Shown here: positions 1 to 5,456 of the stretch, piece by piece
How positions within the stretch are numbered: the stretch's first letter is position 1
How the letters are laid out: each line of letters starts with the position of its first letter
From: Chlamydiota bacterium
GTDB taxonomy: Bacteria > Chlamydiota > Chlamydiia > Chlamydiales > Waddliaceae
Length of the DNA: 7,595 bases
Direction of reading: 5' to 3'
Assembly: GCA_011065005.1 (NCBI GenBank)
Contig: JAAKFP010000115.1
Location: 1-7,595, forward strand
The notes under the pieces: model-generated
Told to the model about the DNA's origin: nothing
Database searches by the model: none
Seen by the model: the letters and a program-made list of their open reading frames with translations, nothing else
Made by a program: the position numbers and the translations under genes

Positions 1-1
1 A

Positions 2-58
2 AGGGCCTTAGAAGAGTTTTTTGGGATAAATACTAGCATTCTTCGTTCACTAATTTGA
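2..58 (+). CDS. Possible C-terminal end of a plus-strand gene cut by the window edge
   Basis: One plus-strand frame is open from the left edge to a TGA at 56-58 and reads as a plausible protein end (ALEEFFGINTSILRSLI-stop). An intrinsic terminator in the same orientation follows about 115 bp later, as expected if a plus-strand gene ends here. Only 18 codons are visible, so the reading could be chance. On the other strand an ATG-started frame also runs off the left edge, so the strand is not certain. No family can be named. Confidence 0.22.
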   Translation, partial: RALEEFFGINTSILRSLI

Positions 59-173
59 AGAGTAAATGACCTTAGAAAGCGTTGTGAATGTATTTATTGG
101 CTTTTCTTCCAAGCACTAACTATTCAGTTCACTATTTCTGGGACGATGGCCCCAGCCAAAAATGTGAAAAATC

Positions 174-197
174 AAAGGGCCGAAGGTCCTTTTTTTT
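174..197 (+). terminator. Rho-independent terminator
   Basis: AAAGGGCC (174-181) pairs with GGTCCTTT (185-192) across a three-base GAA loop. This gives an 8-bp stem with one G-T wobble, followed directly by T's to 197 and a further T-rich stretch. It is a textbook intrinsic terminator for plus-strand transcription entering from the left. The complementary strand also ends the stem in a T-rich run (TTTGATTTTTC), so it may act in both directions, more weakly on the minus strand. Confidence 0.7.
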
Positions 198-275
198 GTT
201 TTTCTATTTCTTAGTTTCTGTGTTTTCATCCTACCCATCGTGCCTATCCTGATATTCTATACTGCTCCTACCCTC

Positions 276-304
276 TTGCATTATTTACAAAAATTCTATA
301 TCAT
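276..304 (+). promoter_or_regulatory. Candidate housekeeping-sigma promoter for the gene at 349
   Basis: TTGCAT (276-281) is followed after 17 bp by TATCAT (299-304), which matches the -10 consensus at five of six positions. The -35 box matches at only three of six. A start near 311 would leave a leader of about 38 nt. The position and orientation fit the gene at 349, but the region is AT-rich and such hexamers arise easily by chance. Confidence 0.3.
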
Positions 305-348
305 ACACAGTCTCTATCTATTAACTCGCAACAAAAACAGTAATTGAC

Positions 349-996
349 ATGTTTAAAAGAATTATTTTATCTGTATTATTTTGCATGATTGCAACTTCAT
401 GCTACTGCTCTCCTCTTCATGCTTACGATGAAGTAGGAGTGACCGAATACAACAACGCAACTTTCGTCCACCATCCAAATACACTCCGTCATGTTGTGAA
501 AAAAATCTATCAACTTCCCGAAGTTCAAGAGCTTCTGAGTAAAGCCCAAAATGACGGCAGGATCGGGATTGACTATTGGAGAGGACCTCAGTTCCAGGCT
601 TATTGGGACAGCTATCAACGAATGATTCTACTCAACCCCAACCAAAACAGAACGGAAGGTTCTTGCATCTCCTCCATTCTTTTTGAACTCCACAATGCAA
701 CGACCAACAGAGAATTTAATCGACTGAGAAATCTGGTAACAAATGGAAGGATCGGTAAAGAGGAATATGTCGAAAGCGTTGAGCGATTGGAACATCAAAA
801 CGCGCTAAGCACCTGCAGAATCCTTAGAAAAGGGATTCGTCAGGGGATATTCCCTCGAAATGCTGCATGGAGTGTCTATGACAATTTCGATCAACACTAT
901 CATGTTCAGAGAATATGCGGACATTCTGCTTGGATCGCGAAAAGCTATGATCAATTAGCGTTCAGCCGCAGAACTACCCCCCGCAGCAGGGTTTAA
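349..996 (+). CDS. Exported protein of unknown function (signal peptide, internal GRIG repeat)
   Basis: I do not recognise a family for this 215-aa protein. The N-terminus is a typical export signal: MFKR, a hydrophobic core at about residues 5-17, then SCYCSPLHA, with a plausible signal peptidase I cut after HA (25/26). C18 after ATS is a poor lipobox, so lipoprotein processing is possible but not favoured. The mature part is polar and probably mainly helical. Residues 105-131 (SCISSILFELHNATTNREF...) and 137-161 (KEEYVESVERLEHQNALSTC...) look like two helices joined by NGRIG. GRIG occurs twice, at 70-73 and 133-136, each followed closely by Tyr, which suggests internal duplication. The last quarter is rich in His, Trp and Tyr (H183, H185, H192). 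No HExxH or other catalytic signature is visible. No good Shine-Dalgarno precedes the ATG; I chose this start because the signal peptide begins directly after it. The 3' end overlaps convergent ispE by 23 bp. A secreted or periplasmic factor is inferred. Confidence 0.8.
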   Translation: MFKRIILSVLFCMIATSCYCSPLHAYDEVGVTEYNNATFVHHPNTLRHVVKKIYQLPEVQELLSKAQNDGRIGIDYWRGPQFQAYWDSYQRMILLNPNQNRTEGSCISSILFELHNATTNREFNRLRNLVTNGRIGKEEYVESVERLEHQNALSTCRILRKGIRQGIFPRNAAWSVYDNFDQHYHVQRICGHSAWIAKSYDQLAFSRRTTPRSRV

Positions 997-1819
997 ACCA
1001 TTCATTATCGGAACGGTTGAGAAATGCTGTGGCGTAGGAGCGGATGTCAGGGGTCTGAGGAGGTTTACTATCTCCTGTGCAAAAGAGAGCTGACCCCGAT
1101 CCTGTCATGGTCACCGTCTTGAAGCCGGCATCGATCATTTTTTCCTTAATAGCTGCAAGCTTGGGATAGATTGCAAATGCTGGTTCTTCAAGATCATTAA
1201 AATATCGTGATTCCCCCTGAAGAATACTTTCAAGGGCAGCTTCGTGATCTCGCTCCTCTAGCTCTTCAATCCGCATTCTGTTATAGATTGCAGGGGTAGG
1301 GAGCCCTTGTTCTGGCTTCACAATCCACAAGTTCTTGGCGGGAAGAGGGTCGATCATTTTGACTTTTTCACCGCGACCCGTGCAGTAGGCTGTGCCTTTG
1401 GAAAAGAAAAAAGGAACATCAGACCCTATCTCCGCGGACCATTCCTTGAGCTCGTCGAGCGTCGCTGGCCAGTCCAGAAGAGTATTCAGAGCCCATAAAG
1501 TTGTTGCCGCATTACTACTGCCTCCTCCCAAGCCGGACTGAGAGGGAATCAACTTCTCCAAATGAACCCGTACTCCAAAGTGCTTTTGTACCTTCCGGCG
1601 GAAGAGAGCTGCAGCCTTGAGGATCAGATTAGTACCATCCGTAGGAATCGTTGGATCATCACAAGTTAGAGAGTCTTCTTTATCAAGAGTGAAATGCAAA
1701 GTATCGCAAAGATCGACGGTTTGCATTAACGAAGCCAACTCATGAAAGCCGTCGGGACGCTGTCCGACGACTTTCAAAAACAGATTGACCTTGGCAGGAG
1801 AAGATAGCGTTAATACCAT
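974..1819 (-). CDS. ispE: 4-diphosphocytidyl-2-C-methyl-D-erythritol kinase
   Basis: This is the cytosolic GHMP-family kinase that phosphorylates the 2-hydroxyl of CDP-methylerythritol with ATP in the MEP route to isopentenyl diphosphate. Motif 1 is SPAKVNLFLKV with K10 and N12. The ATP-binding glycine loop PSQSGLGGGSSNAAT spans 92-106. GSDVPFF carries the likely catalytic base D134. Motif 3, TMTGSGSALF, is at 237-246. At 281 aa it is of normal family length and looks intact. The ATG lies 2 nt after the rplI stop (TAAGCATG), so translation is probably coupled to rplI. The purine-rich codons for the Glu run at the end of rplI (GAAGAAGAG) sit where a Shine-Dalgarno would be. It is the last gene of the minus-strand operon. 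No intrinsic terminator follows; its end runs 23 bp into the convergent gene at 349-996. In Chlamydia this gene (ychB) also follows rplI. Confidence 0.97.
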   Translation of the reverse strand: MVLTLSSPAKVNLFLKVVGQRPDGFHELASLMQTVDLCDTLHFTLDKEDSLTCDDPTIPTDGTNLILKAAALFRRKVQKHFGVRVHLEKLIPSQSGLGGGSSNAATTLWALNTLLDWPATLDELKEWSAEIGSDVPFFFSKGTAYCTGRGEKVKMIDPLPAKNLWIVKPEQGLPTPAIYNRMRIEELEERDHEAALESILQGESRYFNDLEEPAFAIYPKLAAIKEKMIDAGFKTVTMTGSGSALFCTGDSKPPQTPDIRSYATAFLNRSDNEWFKPCCGG

Positions 1820-1821
1820 GC

Positions 1822-2340
1822 TTACTCTTCTTCTGTCTTTTCTTTTTCCTTGACTTCTGGTCCTTTGGGGGGCTTTGTACCATTCACCTCTTCAGGCGTC
1901 ACCTTCAGTATGAGTGACGCTTCAACATCTTCCTTGAACTTAAGACCAACCGTATGTATCCCCGTAGTTTTAATGGGATTTTTTAACAATACGAAACGTT
2001 TTTCAATTTCAACATTCTGCTGATCTTTAAGCAGATCTACGATATCTAGCACTGAAACAGAACCATACATATGGCCTTCCTGGTCGATCTTAACTATTGC
2101 CGTTAAGGTAACATCCTGTAGACGTTTTGCTAACGCTTCAGCTTCTTTAAGATCTTCAGTAGCTCTCTTCGCCCGCTCCTCTTGGAGCTTAGCTTGCATA
2201 CGAAATGCATTTTTATCGGCGAAAACCGCAACCCCTCTTGGTAGCAGGAAATTTCGGGCATATCCAGACTTCACGCTTACGACATCCCCACTTCGACCTA
2301 AGTCGTCAACATCACTAGTTAATAGTAGTTTTATTGCCAT
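1822..2340 (-). CDS. rplI: 50S ribosomal protein L9
   Basis: L9 binds 23S rRNA near the L1 stalk base through its N-terminal domain, and its C-terminal domain reaches out over the subunit surface. The N-terminal signature is clear: MAIKLLLTSDVDDLG, then VKSGYARNFLLPRGVAVFA. It is followed by the long connecting helix (about 40-75, charged, Lys/Glu/Ala-rich) and the C-terminal domain (about 77-150). The protein is 172 aa against about 150 in most bacteria. The excess is a charged tail after about residue 150 (Pro/Lys/Glu-rich, ending TEEE). I recall chlamydial L9 also being longer than usual. A strong AAAGGAG lies 9 nt before the ATG and overlaps the rpsR stop. Confidence 0.98.
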   Translation of the reverse strand: MAIKLLLTSDVDDLGRSGDVVSVKSGYARNFLLPRGVAVFADKNAFRMQAKLQEERAKRATEDLKEAEALAKRLQDVTLTAIVKIDQEGHMYGSVSVLDIVDLLKDQQNVEIEKRFVLLKNPIKTTGIHTVGLKFKEDVEASLILKVTPEEVNGTKPPKGPEVKEKEKTEEE

Positions 2341-2349
2341 GAATGCTAT

Positions 2350-2356
2350 CTCCTTT
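2350..2356 (-). promoter_or_regulatory. Ribosome binding site of rplI, overlapping the rpsR stop codon
   Basis: On the minus strand AAAGGAG runs from 2356 to 2350 with 9 nt to the rplI ATG. Its first two A's are part of the rpsR TAA (2357-2355). Ribosomes ending rpsR therefore release on the initiation site of rplI, which favours coupled, near-equimolar output. It is the best Shine-Dalgarno in the operon and fixes the rplI start. Confidence 0.85.
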
Positions 2357-2627
2357 AAAATTCTGCTACAAAAGGTAACAACGCCATGTGCCTAGCACGT
2401 TTGATGGCACTGGAGAGCAGCCTCTGATGGAAGGCGGAAACTCCTGTAATCCGTCGTGGCAAGATTTTACCTCGTTCAGTAATAAATTGTGACAATGTAT
2501 CGAGATCTTTATAGTCGATCTCCTTAATACCTGATTCCGTGAACGGACAACGTTTACGCCTTCTTGGCCTCCGCTTGGACTGTACAACATTGCTACGTTC
2601 TCTAAGTTTAGTTTTTTTCTTACTCAT
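2355..2627 (-). CDS. rpsR: 30S ribosomal protein S18
   Basis: S18 is a small basic protein of the 30S platform that binds with S6 to the central domain of 16S rRNA. The family core is plain: RKRCPF at about 24-29, then [19 protein letters not shown] (about 37-55), [20 protein letters not shown] (about 56-75) and [11 protein letters not shown] to near the end. The length of 90 aa is normal, with an N-terminal basic extension ([20 protein letters not shown]). The start is supported by AAGAGGA (2641-2635), 7 nt before the ATG, which overlaps the rpsF stop. The order rpsF-rpsR-rplI is widely conserved in bacteria and supports co-assembly of S6 and S18. Confidence 0.98.
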   Translation of the reverse strand: MSKKKTKLRERSNVVQSKRRPRRRKRCPFTESGIKEIDYKDLDTLSQFITERGKILPRRITGVSAFHQRLLSSAIKRARHMALLPFVAEF

Positions 2628-2639
2628 GATCTATTCCTC

Positions 2640-2984
2640 TTATTTTTCCTCAGCAAGAATTTTGAATTCGATTTTTTCCATCACTTTATCAGTACGCAAA
2701 GTAAGGAAACGAATCAAATCCTCGTTCAAATGATATTCGTGCCACAGCTCAGATATAGCTGCAGGCTTGGCATTAAAATAGAGAAGGTAATAATACCCTT
2801 CGCGATGCCCAGCAATTTCATAAGCCATCCGTTTTCTTCCAGAATCATGTAATTTGAGAATTTCCCCTCCATGCTCTGTGATGCCTGACCGGATTTTATC
2901 TATGGCTTTCTGTCGAGCATCATCGCTAAGCGTAGCACTTATGATATACATACCTTCGTAAAGGTTTTGATTTTCTTCAGTCAT
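2640..2984 (-). CDS. rpsF: 30S ribosomal protein S6
   Basis: S6 is the platform protein that heterodimerises with S18. Its ferredoxin-like fold is seen in YEGMYIISATLSDDARQKAI (about 9-28), GGEILKLHDSGRKRMAYEI (about 39-57), GYYYLLYFNAKPAAISELWHEY (about 63-84) and a final strand NEDLIRFLTLRTDK (about 87-100), a close match to the family layout. At 114 aa it is of ordinary length and ends in a short charged tail. The ATG lies 4 nt after the pth stop, with AAAGGA about 7 nt upstream inside the last codons of pth. In several bacteria rpsF-rpsR transcripts are autoregulated by the S6:S18 dimer; I see no such motif in the 4-nt gap here. Confidence 0.97.
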   Translation of the reverse strand: MTEENQNLYEGMYIISATLSDDARQKAIDKIRSGITEHGGEILKLHDSGRKRMAYEIAGHREGYYYLLYFNAKPAAISELWHEYHLNEDLIRFLTLRTDKVMEKIEFKILAEEK

Positions 2985-2988
2985 AATT

Positions 2989-3648
2989 TTATCCTTTGTT
3001 TCTCCTATCGGGACTTTGGGCTTGACTCCCTTCTTCCCTTTTCCCGATTTTATCTTTTTTTCTCACATTTACGACATTCATAACGTTTTCAACGGTATCT
3101 GTCAGCAGTTGTTCTAGAACCTGTGCTCCTTTACCTATAAATACCGGTAGTTGTTCTAGCTCACTTTTTGTAAACTTATCTAAAACAAAATCGCTCAACT
3201 CTTTGCCCGCTTCTCCTTCACGTCCAATTCCCATCCTCAGCCGAGTATAGTGTATTGTCCCCAAATGGCGCTGGACACTTTTCAAACCGTTATGCCCACC
3301 GGCGGTTCCTTGGCTGCGAAGCCGCATCTCGCCAAAGGGAAGGACAACGTCATCACTGACTATGGCTATGTCCTGAGCTGCCAACTTGTAATAATCAACA
3401 ACTCTGCGAACCGATTGACCGCTTTCGTTCATATATGTCGTTGGCAGAACTAAATGCACAGTCACATTTTGCATCCTGCCTTTGGCAACTTTTGCGAGAA
3501 AACGTTTGTCCTCTTTCAGTTGGAGTCCAAACAAATGTGCAAAAGCCTGAACAACGAGATACCCCATATTATGTCGGGTCATTTCGTATTTCTTTCCAGG
3601 ATTTCCCAGCCCTGCAATGATAAGTTGTTTCTCGCTAGTTTCTGCCAC
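2989..3648 (-). CDS. pth: Peptidyl-tRNA hydrolase
   Basis: This cytosolic enzyme cleaves the ester bond of peptidyl-tRNAs that drop off ribosomes, recycling tRNA. The bacterial Pth signature is complete: LIIAGLGNPGKKYEMTRHNMG with N16 and catalytic H26, PTTYMNESGQSV with N74, IVSDDVVLPFGEMRLR with D99, and GTAGGHNGLKS with N120. It is 219 aa against about 190-195 in many bacteria. The excess is a Lys/Arg/Glu/Gln-rich tail after about residue 190, encoded by very purine-rich DNA that also carries the rpsF ribosome binding site. The start is GTG: an in-frame TAA lies directly before it and the next Met (M23) falls inside the active-site motif. No well-spaced Shine-Dalgarno is visible; AAAGG at the rplY stop is about 16 nt away. 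The rplY-pth pairing is common across bacteria. Confidence 0.97.
   Translation of the reverse strand: MAETSEKQLIIAGLGNPGKKYEMTRHNMGYLVVQAFAHLFGLQLKEDKRFLAKVAKGRMQNVTVHLVLPTTYMNESGQSVRRVVDYYKLAAQDIAIVSDDVVLPFGEMRLRSQGTAGGHNGLKSVQRHLGTIHYTRLRMGIGREGEAGKELSDFVLDKFTKSELEQLPVFIGKGAQVLEQLLTDTVENVMNVVNVRKKDKIGKREEGSQAQSPDRRNKG
2992..2997 (-). promoter_or_regulatory. Ribosome binding site of rpsF inside the end of pth
   Basis: AAAGGA (minus strand 2997-2992) lies about 7 nt before the rpsF ATG and encodes part of the last two Pth residues (KG). A second purine motif, AGGAG, lies about 12 nt farther upstream in the Pth tail. Both sit within the unusual purine-rich end of pth. Confidence 0.75.
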
Positions 3649-3667
3649 TTACTTTTTTACTATGCCT

Positions 3668-4228
3668 TTATCGTTTTGCAATGACGACCGCAACCTCATT
3701 AAGGCTCCTTAACGGTCTTACCGCTGATGGAATTTCAAGATCCATCAACTTTCTTGCGTCGTTCAACTGCAACGCTTTAACTTCTAGTTCAAAAAACTCA
3801 GGCAGGTCCTTTGGCAAACATTGCACTCTAAGGTGACGTATCACCTGACGCAGCACACCACCGAGTTTGATTCCAACGCAGTCTGCAGCGCCGGTGCAAA
3901 CAATAGGCACATTTACATTAACTTTAACGTCATCAAGGAGCTCTTCAAAGTCAAGATGGATCACTTCGTAACTCGTTATGTGATACTGAATATCCTTGAC
4001 AATACCAATGCGCTTCTTGCCATCTTCGCTTACCAAGGTAAACTTTGTTGTCGAAAGGCGACCTTGCTCCAAATCGCGCATGACTTTCTCAAATTCTGCC
4101 GTATCAACAACAATTGCCTCTGAAGGTTTCCCTCTGACATAAAGCACAGCAGGGATTTTTCCCTCTCGCCGAAATTTCTTCACATCGCTTTTTCTTTCGA
4201 CGGTTCGATGATAAATATTGAGTTTCAT
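3668..4228 (-). CDS. rplY: 50S ribosomal protein L25 (CTC/TL5 long form)
   Basis: L25 of the long CTC/TL5 type binds 5S rRNA in the central protuberance; the general stress protein Ctc is the same family. The N-terminal 5S-binding domain covers about residues 1-90 (RTVERKSDVKKFRREGKIPA, VLYVRGKPSEAIVV, then KDIQYHITSYEVIHLDFEEL). The C-terminal beta domain follows, with VNVPIVCTGAADCVGIKLGG, LRVQCLPKDLPEFFELEVKAL and a final VVIAKR. At 186 aa it fits the two-domain form, slightly short of the approximately 200-aa norm. It is the first gene of the six-gene minus-strand operon and is called ctc in Chlamydia. GGGGTG, 4 nt before the ATG, is a weak ribosome site. Its leader contains the dyad at 4254-4285, and the 217-bp gap to prs is the only sizeable one on this strand. 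Confidence 0.96.
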   Translation of the reverse strand: MKLNIYHRTVERKSDVKKFRREGKIPAVLYVRGKPSEAIVVDTAEFEKVMRDLEQGRLSTTKFTLVSEDGKKRIGIVKDIQYHITSYEVIHLDFEELLDDVKVNVNVPIVCTGAADCVGIKLGGVLRQVIRHLRVQCLPKDLPEFFELEVKALQLNDARKLMDLEIPSAVRPLRSLNEVAVVIAKR

Positions 4229-4253
4229 TCAACACCCCGTTATTAATTTGTAG

Positions 4254-4285
4254 TTTTGAATTTCGAACGCATCGTAAATTCAAAA
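4254..4285. repeat. AT-rich dyad in the rplY leader
   Basis: TTTTGAATTT (4254-4263) and AAATTCAAAA (4276-4285) are perfect 10-bp inverted copies. The spacer extends pairing by CGA/TCG with one bulged base and a 5-nt loop (ACGCA). The dyad ends 25 nt before the rplY ATG. In a minus-strand transcript it would form a stable stem in the 5' leader without covering the ribosome site. No T-run follows on either strand, so it is not a standard terminator. An operator or a leader hairpin are the possibilities. Confidence 0.6.
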
Positions 4286-4307
4286 CGATTCATTGTGTCT
4301 GACGTTG

Positions 4308-4430
4308 TTGCGTATTTCACCACGGAGACCACTGAGTTCACAGAGAGGATATGAGAGAAAATTGATGAGTTATTTATTTTTCTCAAACATTCTCTCTGTG
4401 AGCTCTGCGAGCTCTGTGGTTAAAATGCAA
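4308..4430. repeat. MITE-like imperfect palindrome built of CACAGAG-type 9-bp units
   Basis: The two ends are inverted copies. The left arm begins TTGCGTATTTCACCACGGAG at 4308 and the right arm, read on the minus strand from 4430, begins TTGCATTTTAACCACAGAG. By hand the cores (about 33 bp each) agree at about 25 positions. Each arm contains three tandem 9-bp units. The left arm reads ACCACGGAG, ACCACTGAG, TTCACAGAG; the right arm (minus strand) reads ACCACAGAG, CTCGCAGAG, CTCACAGAG. Similar interspersed CACAGAG palindromes are known, from memory, in many unrelated bacterial genomes. It lies wholly in the gap between prs and rplY, starting 15 nt after the prs stop. There is no ORF or T-run in it and no clear target-site duplication. 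Confidence 0.7.
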
Positions 4431-4445
4431 CATAGCCATTCTTTC

Positions 4446-5429
4446 TTACGAATGACTGATTGTCGGCTCTTTGTGGCCTTCAATCTGAAAAAGAGAAGAG
4501 ATGGACTCTCGCAAAAGTATGCAGTTTATAGCCTGTCCAAAGAGAGAAGCGACAGAAACAGTTTTAATTTTTGTCGCACCCGATAAGCGGTCTGTGTATG
4601 GAATGGTATTACTCATATACAGCACTTCAATAGGACTTTCCTCAATTTTCTTCACGGCATCCCCAACGAAGATTCCATGAGTAACTGCAGCAAAGATCCT
4701 ATTGGCTCCCTTCTCTTGGCAGACTTTAGCTGCTGACACTAGTGTACCTGCTGTTGAGCACATATCGTCAGCGAGAAGAACATCTTTCCCATTAACATCC
4801 CCGATGAGGGTGACAACTTCCACGTGTGTAGCATCGGTACGATGCTTGTCGACGATTGCGAAATCCACACCCAACTGGCTAGCATAGGCGCTTGCAAGCT
4901 TAATGCTGCCAATATCAGGTGTAACGACCACGAGGTTGTCAGCCCCAACATCCTGCTTTAAAGCTTCAGCTAGGAGAGGCCTTGCATACAGGTTGTCAAC
5001 TGGAATATCAAAAAAACCTTGAAGCTGATCTGTGTGAAGATCCATAGTCAAAACATGTGCCACACCAGAGGTGTGGAGCAAATTTGCGACCAACTTGGCA
5101 GTGATCGGAACTCGCGGTCTGTCCTTGCGGTCCTGTCTAGCGTAGCCATAGTAGGGAATCACTACGGCAATGCTTCGCGCCGACGCCCTTCTTAGGGAAT
5201 CGACCATAATCAACAGCTCCATCAAGTAGTTATTGGGATCTAAAGCAACGGTTTGAATCACAAAAACGTCGCGCCCCCTAACGTTTTCCTGAACCTGCAA
5301 GGAGATCTCGCCATCAGGAAAACGATCGAGTACCACTTTTCCGAGCTCAATTCCGAGATAATCTGCCACCTCTTGCGCTAGAACGGGGTGGGAAGATCCG
5401 GAAAAAAGAAGAATCTGCTGATCGTTCAC
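4446..5429 (-). CDS. prs: Ribose-phosphate pyrophosphokinase (PRPP synthetase)
   Basis: This class I enzyme makes PRPP from ribose 5-phosphate and ATP for purine, pyrimidine, NAD and histidine routes. Landmarks are FSGSSHPVLAQEVADYLG (9-26), the ATP-contacting FPDGE (37-41), YYGYARQDRKDRPRVPITAK (93-112), the catalytic-site stretch DLHTDQLQGFFDIPVDNLY with H132, the flexible-loop residues K195 and R197 (KHR) and the ribose-phosphate loop ADDMCSTAGT (220-229). Two sites differ from the E. coli type: the loop has Ser225 where Asp is usual (DDMIDTxGT), and PDIGSIKLA replaces the common PDVGGVVRA. At 327 aa it is slightly longer than the usual approximately 315, with a short extra C-terminus. The start is a GTG, chosen because the N-terminus aligns there; a nearby upstream ATG is out of frame. 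The gene lies 27 nt after tRNA-Gln on the same strand and is probably co-transcribed with it. From memory, Chlamydiaceae lack prs, so its presence fits an environmental relative. Confidence 0.96.
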   Translation of the reverse strand: MNDQQILLFSGSSHPVLAQEVADYLGIELGKVVLDRFPDGEISLQVQENVRGRDVFVIQTVALDPNNYLMELLIMVDSLRRASARSIAVVIPYYGYARQDRKDRPRVPITAKLVANLLHTSGVAHVLTMDLHTDQLQGFFDIPVDNLYARPLLAEALKQDVGADNLVVVTPDIGSIKLASAYASQLGVDFAIVDKHRTDATHVEVVTLIGDVNGKDVLLADDMCSTAGTLVSAAKVCQEKGANRIFAAVTHGIFVGDAVKKIEESPIEVLYMSNTIPYTDRLSGATKIKTVSVASLFGQAINCILLRESISSLFQIEGHKEPTISHS

Positions 5430-5456
5430 GTTACCAACTTCATAATTTATGTTTAT

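Larger units (their letters stand above)
59..348. other. Intergenic region upstream of the exported protein gene
   Basis: I find no convincing gene in this stretch of about 290 bp. It contains a strong intrinsic terminator at 174-197 and, to its right, a pyrimidine-rich tract (about 190-275) leading to a weak promoter at 276-304. A second isolated -10-like hexamer, TATACT, lies at 258-263 without a matching -35. The 5-bp dyad CTGGG/CCCAG at 138-155 looks incidental. The arrangement suggests that the gene at 349 is transcribed independently of whatever lies to the left. Confidence 0.6.

Noticed and set aside
5..80. Direct repeat CCTTAGAA at about 7-14 and 70-77, with a further near copy inside the gene at 349-996
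   Set aside because: Eight bases recurring in AT-rich sequence, with no shared flanks or regular spacing; chance is sufficient.
138..155. Hairpin CTGGG/CCCAG as an additional terminator
   Set aside because: Only 5 bp with an 8-nt loop and no T-run; the stem at 174-192 is far stronger.
365..410. Lipoprotein signal with acylated C18 in the protein at 349-996
   Set aside because: Residues before C18 are A-T-S, lacking the usual Leu/Ile/Val at -3 relative to Cys; a signal peptidase I site after HA fits better, though lipidation is not excluded.
397..618. 73-codon minus-strand ORF inside the exported protein gene
   Set aside because: The plus-strand frame is three times longer and starts with a convincing signal peptide; the antisense frame is a shadow.
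3821..4123. 100-codon plus-strand ORF inside rplY
   Set aside because: It lies wholly antisense to the confidently identified L25 gene; composition reflects the opposite strand.
4308..4430. CACAGAG palindrome read as a terminator of prs
   Set aside because: It has a long imperfect stem and a loop of over 30 nt with no T-run after it on the minus strand; its composition fits an interspersed repeat better.
4308..4430. CRISPR-like repeat array
   Set aside because: Units are 9 bp, adjacent, divergent and inverted between arms; there are no unique spacers of even length and no cas genes.
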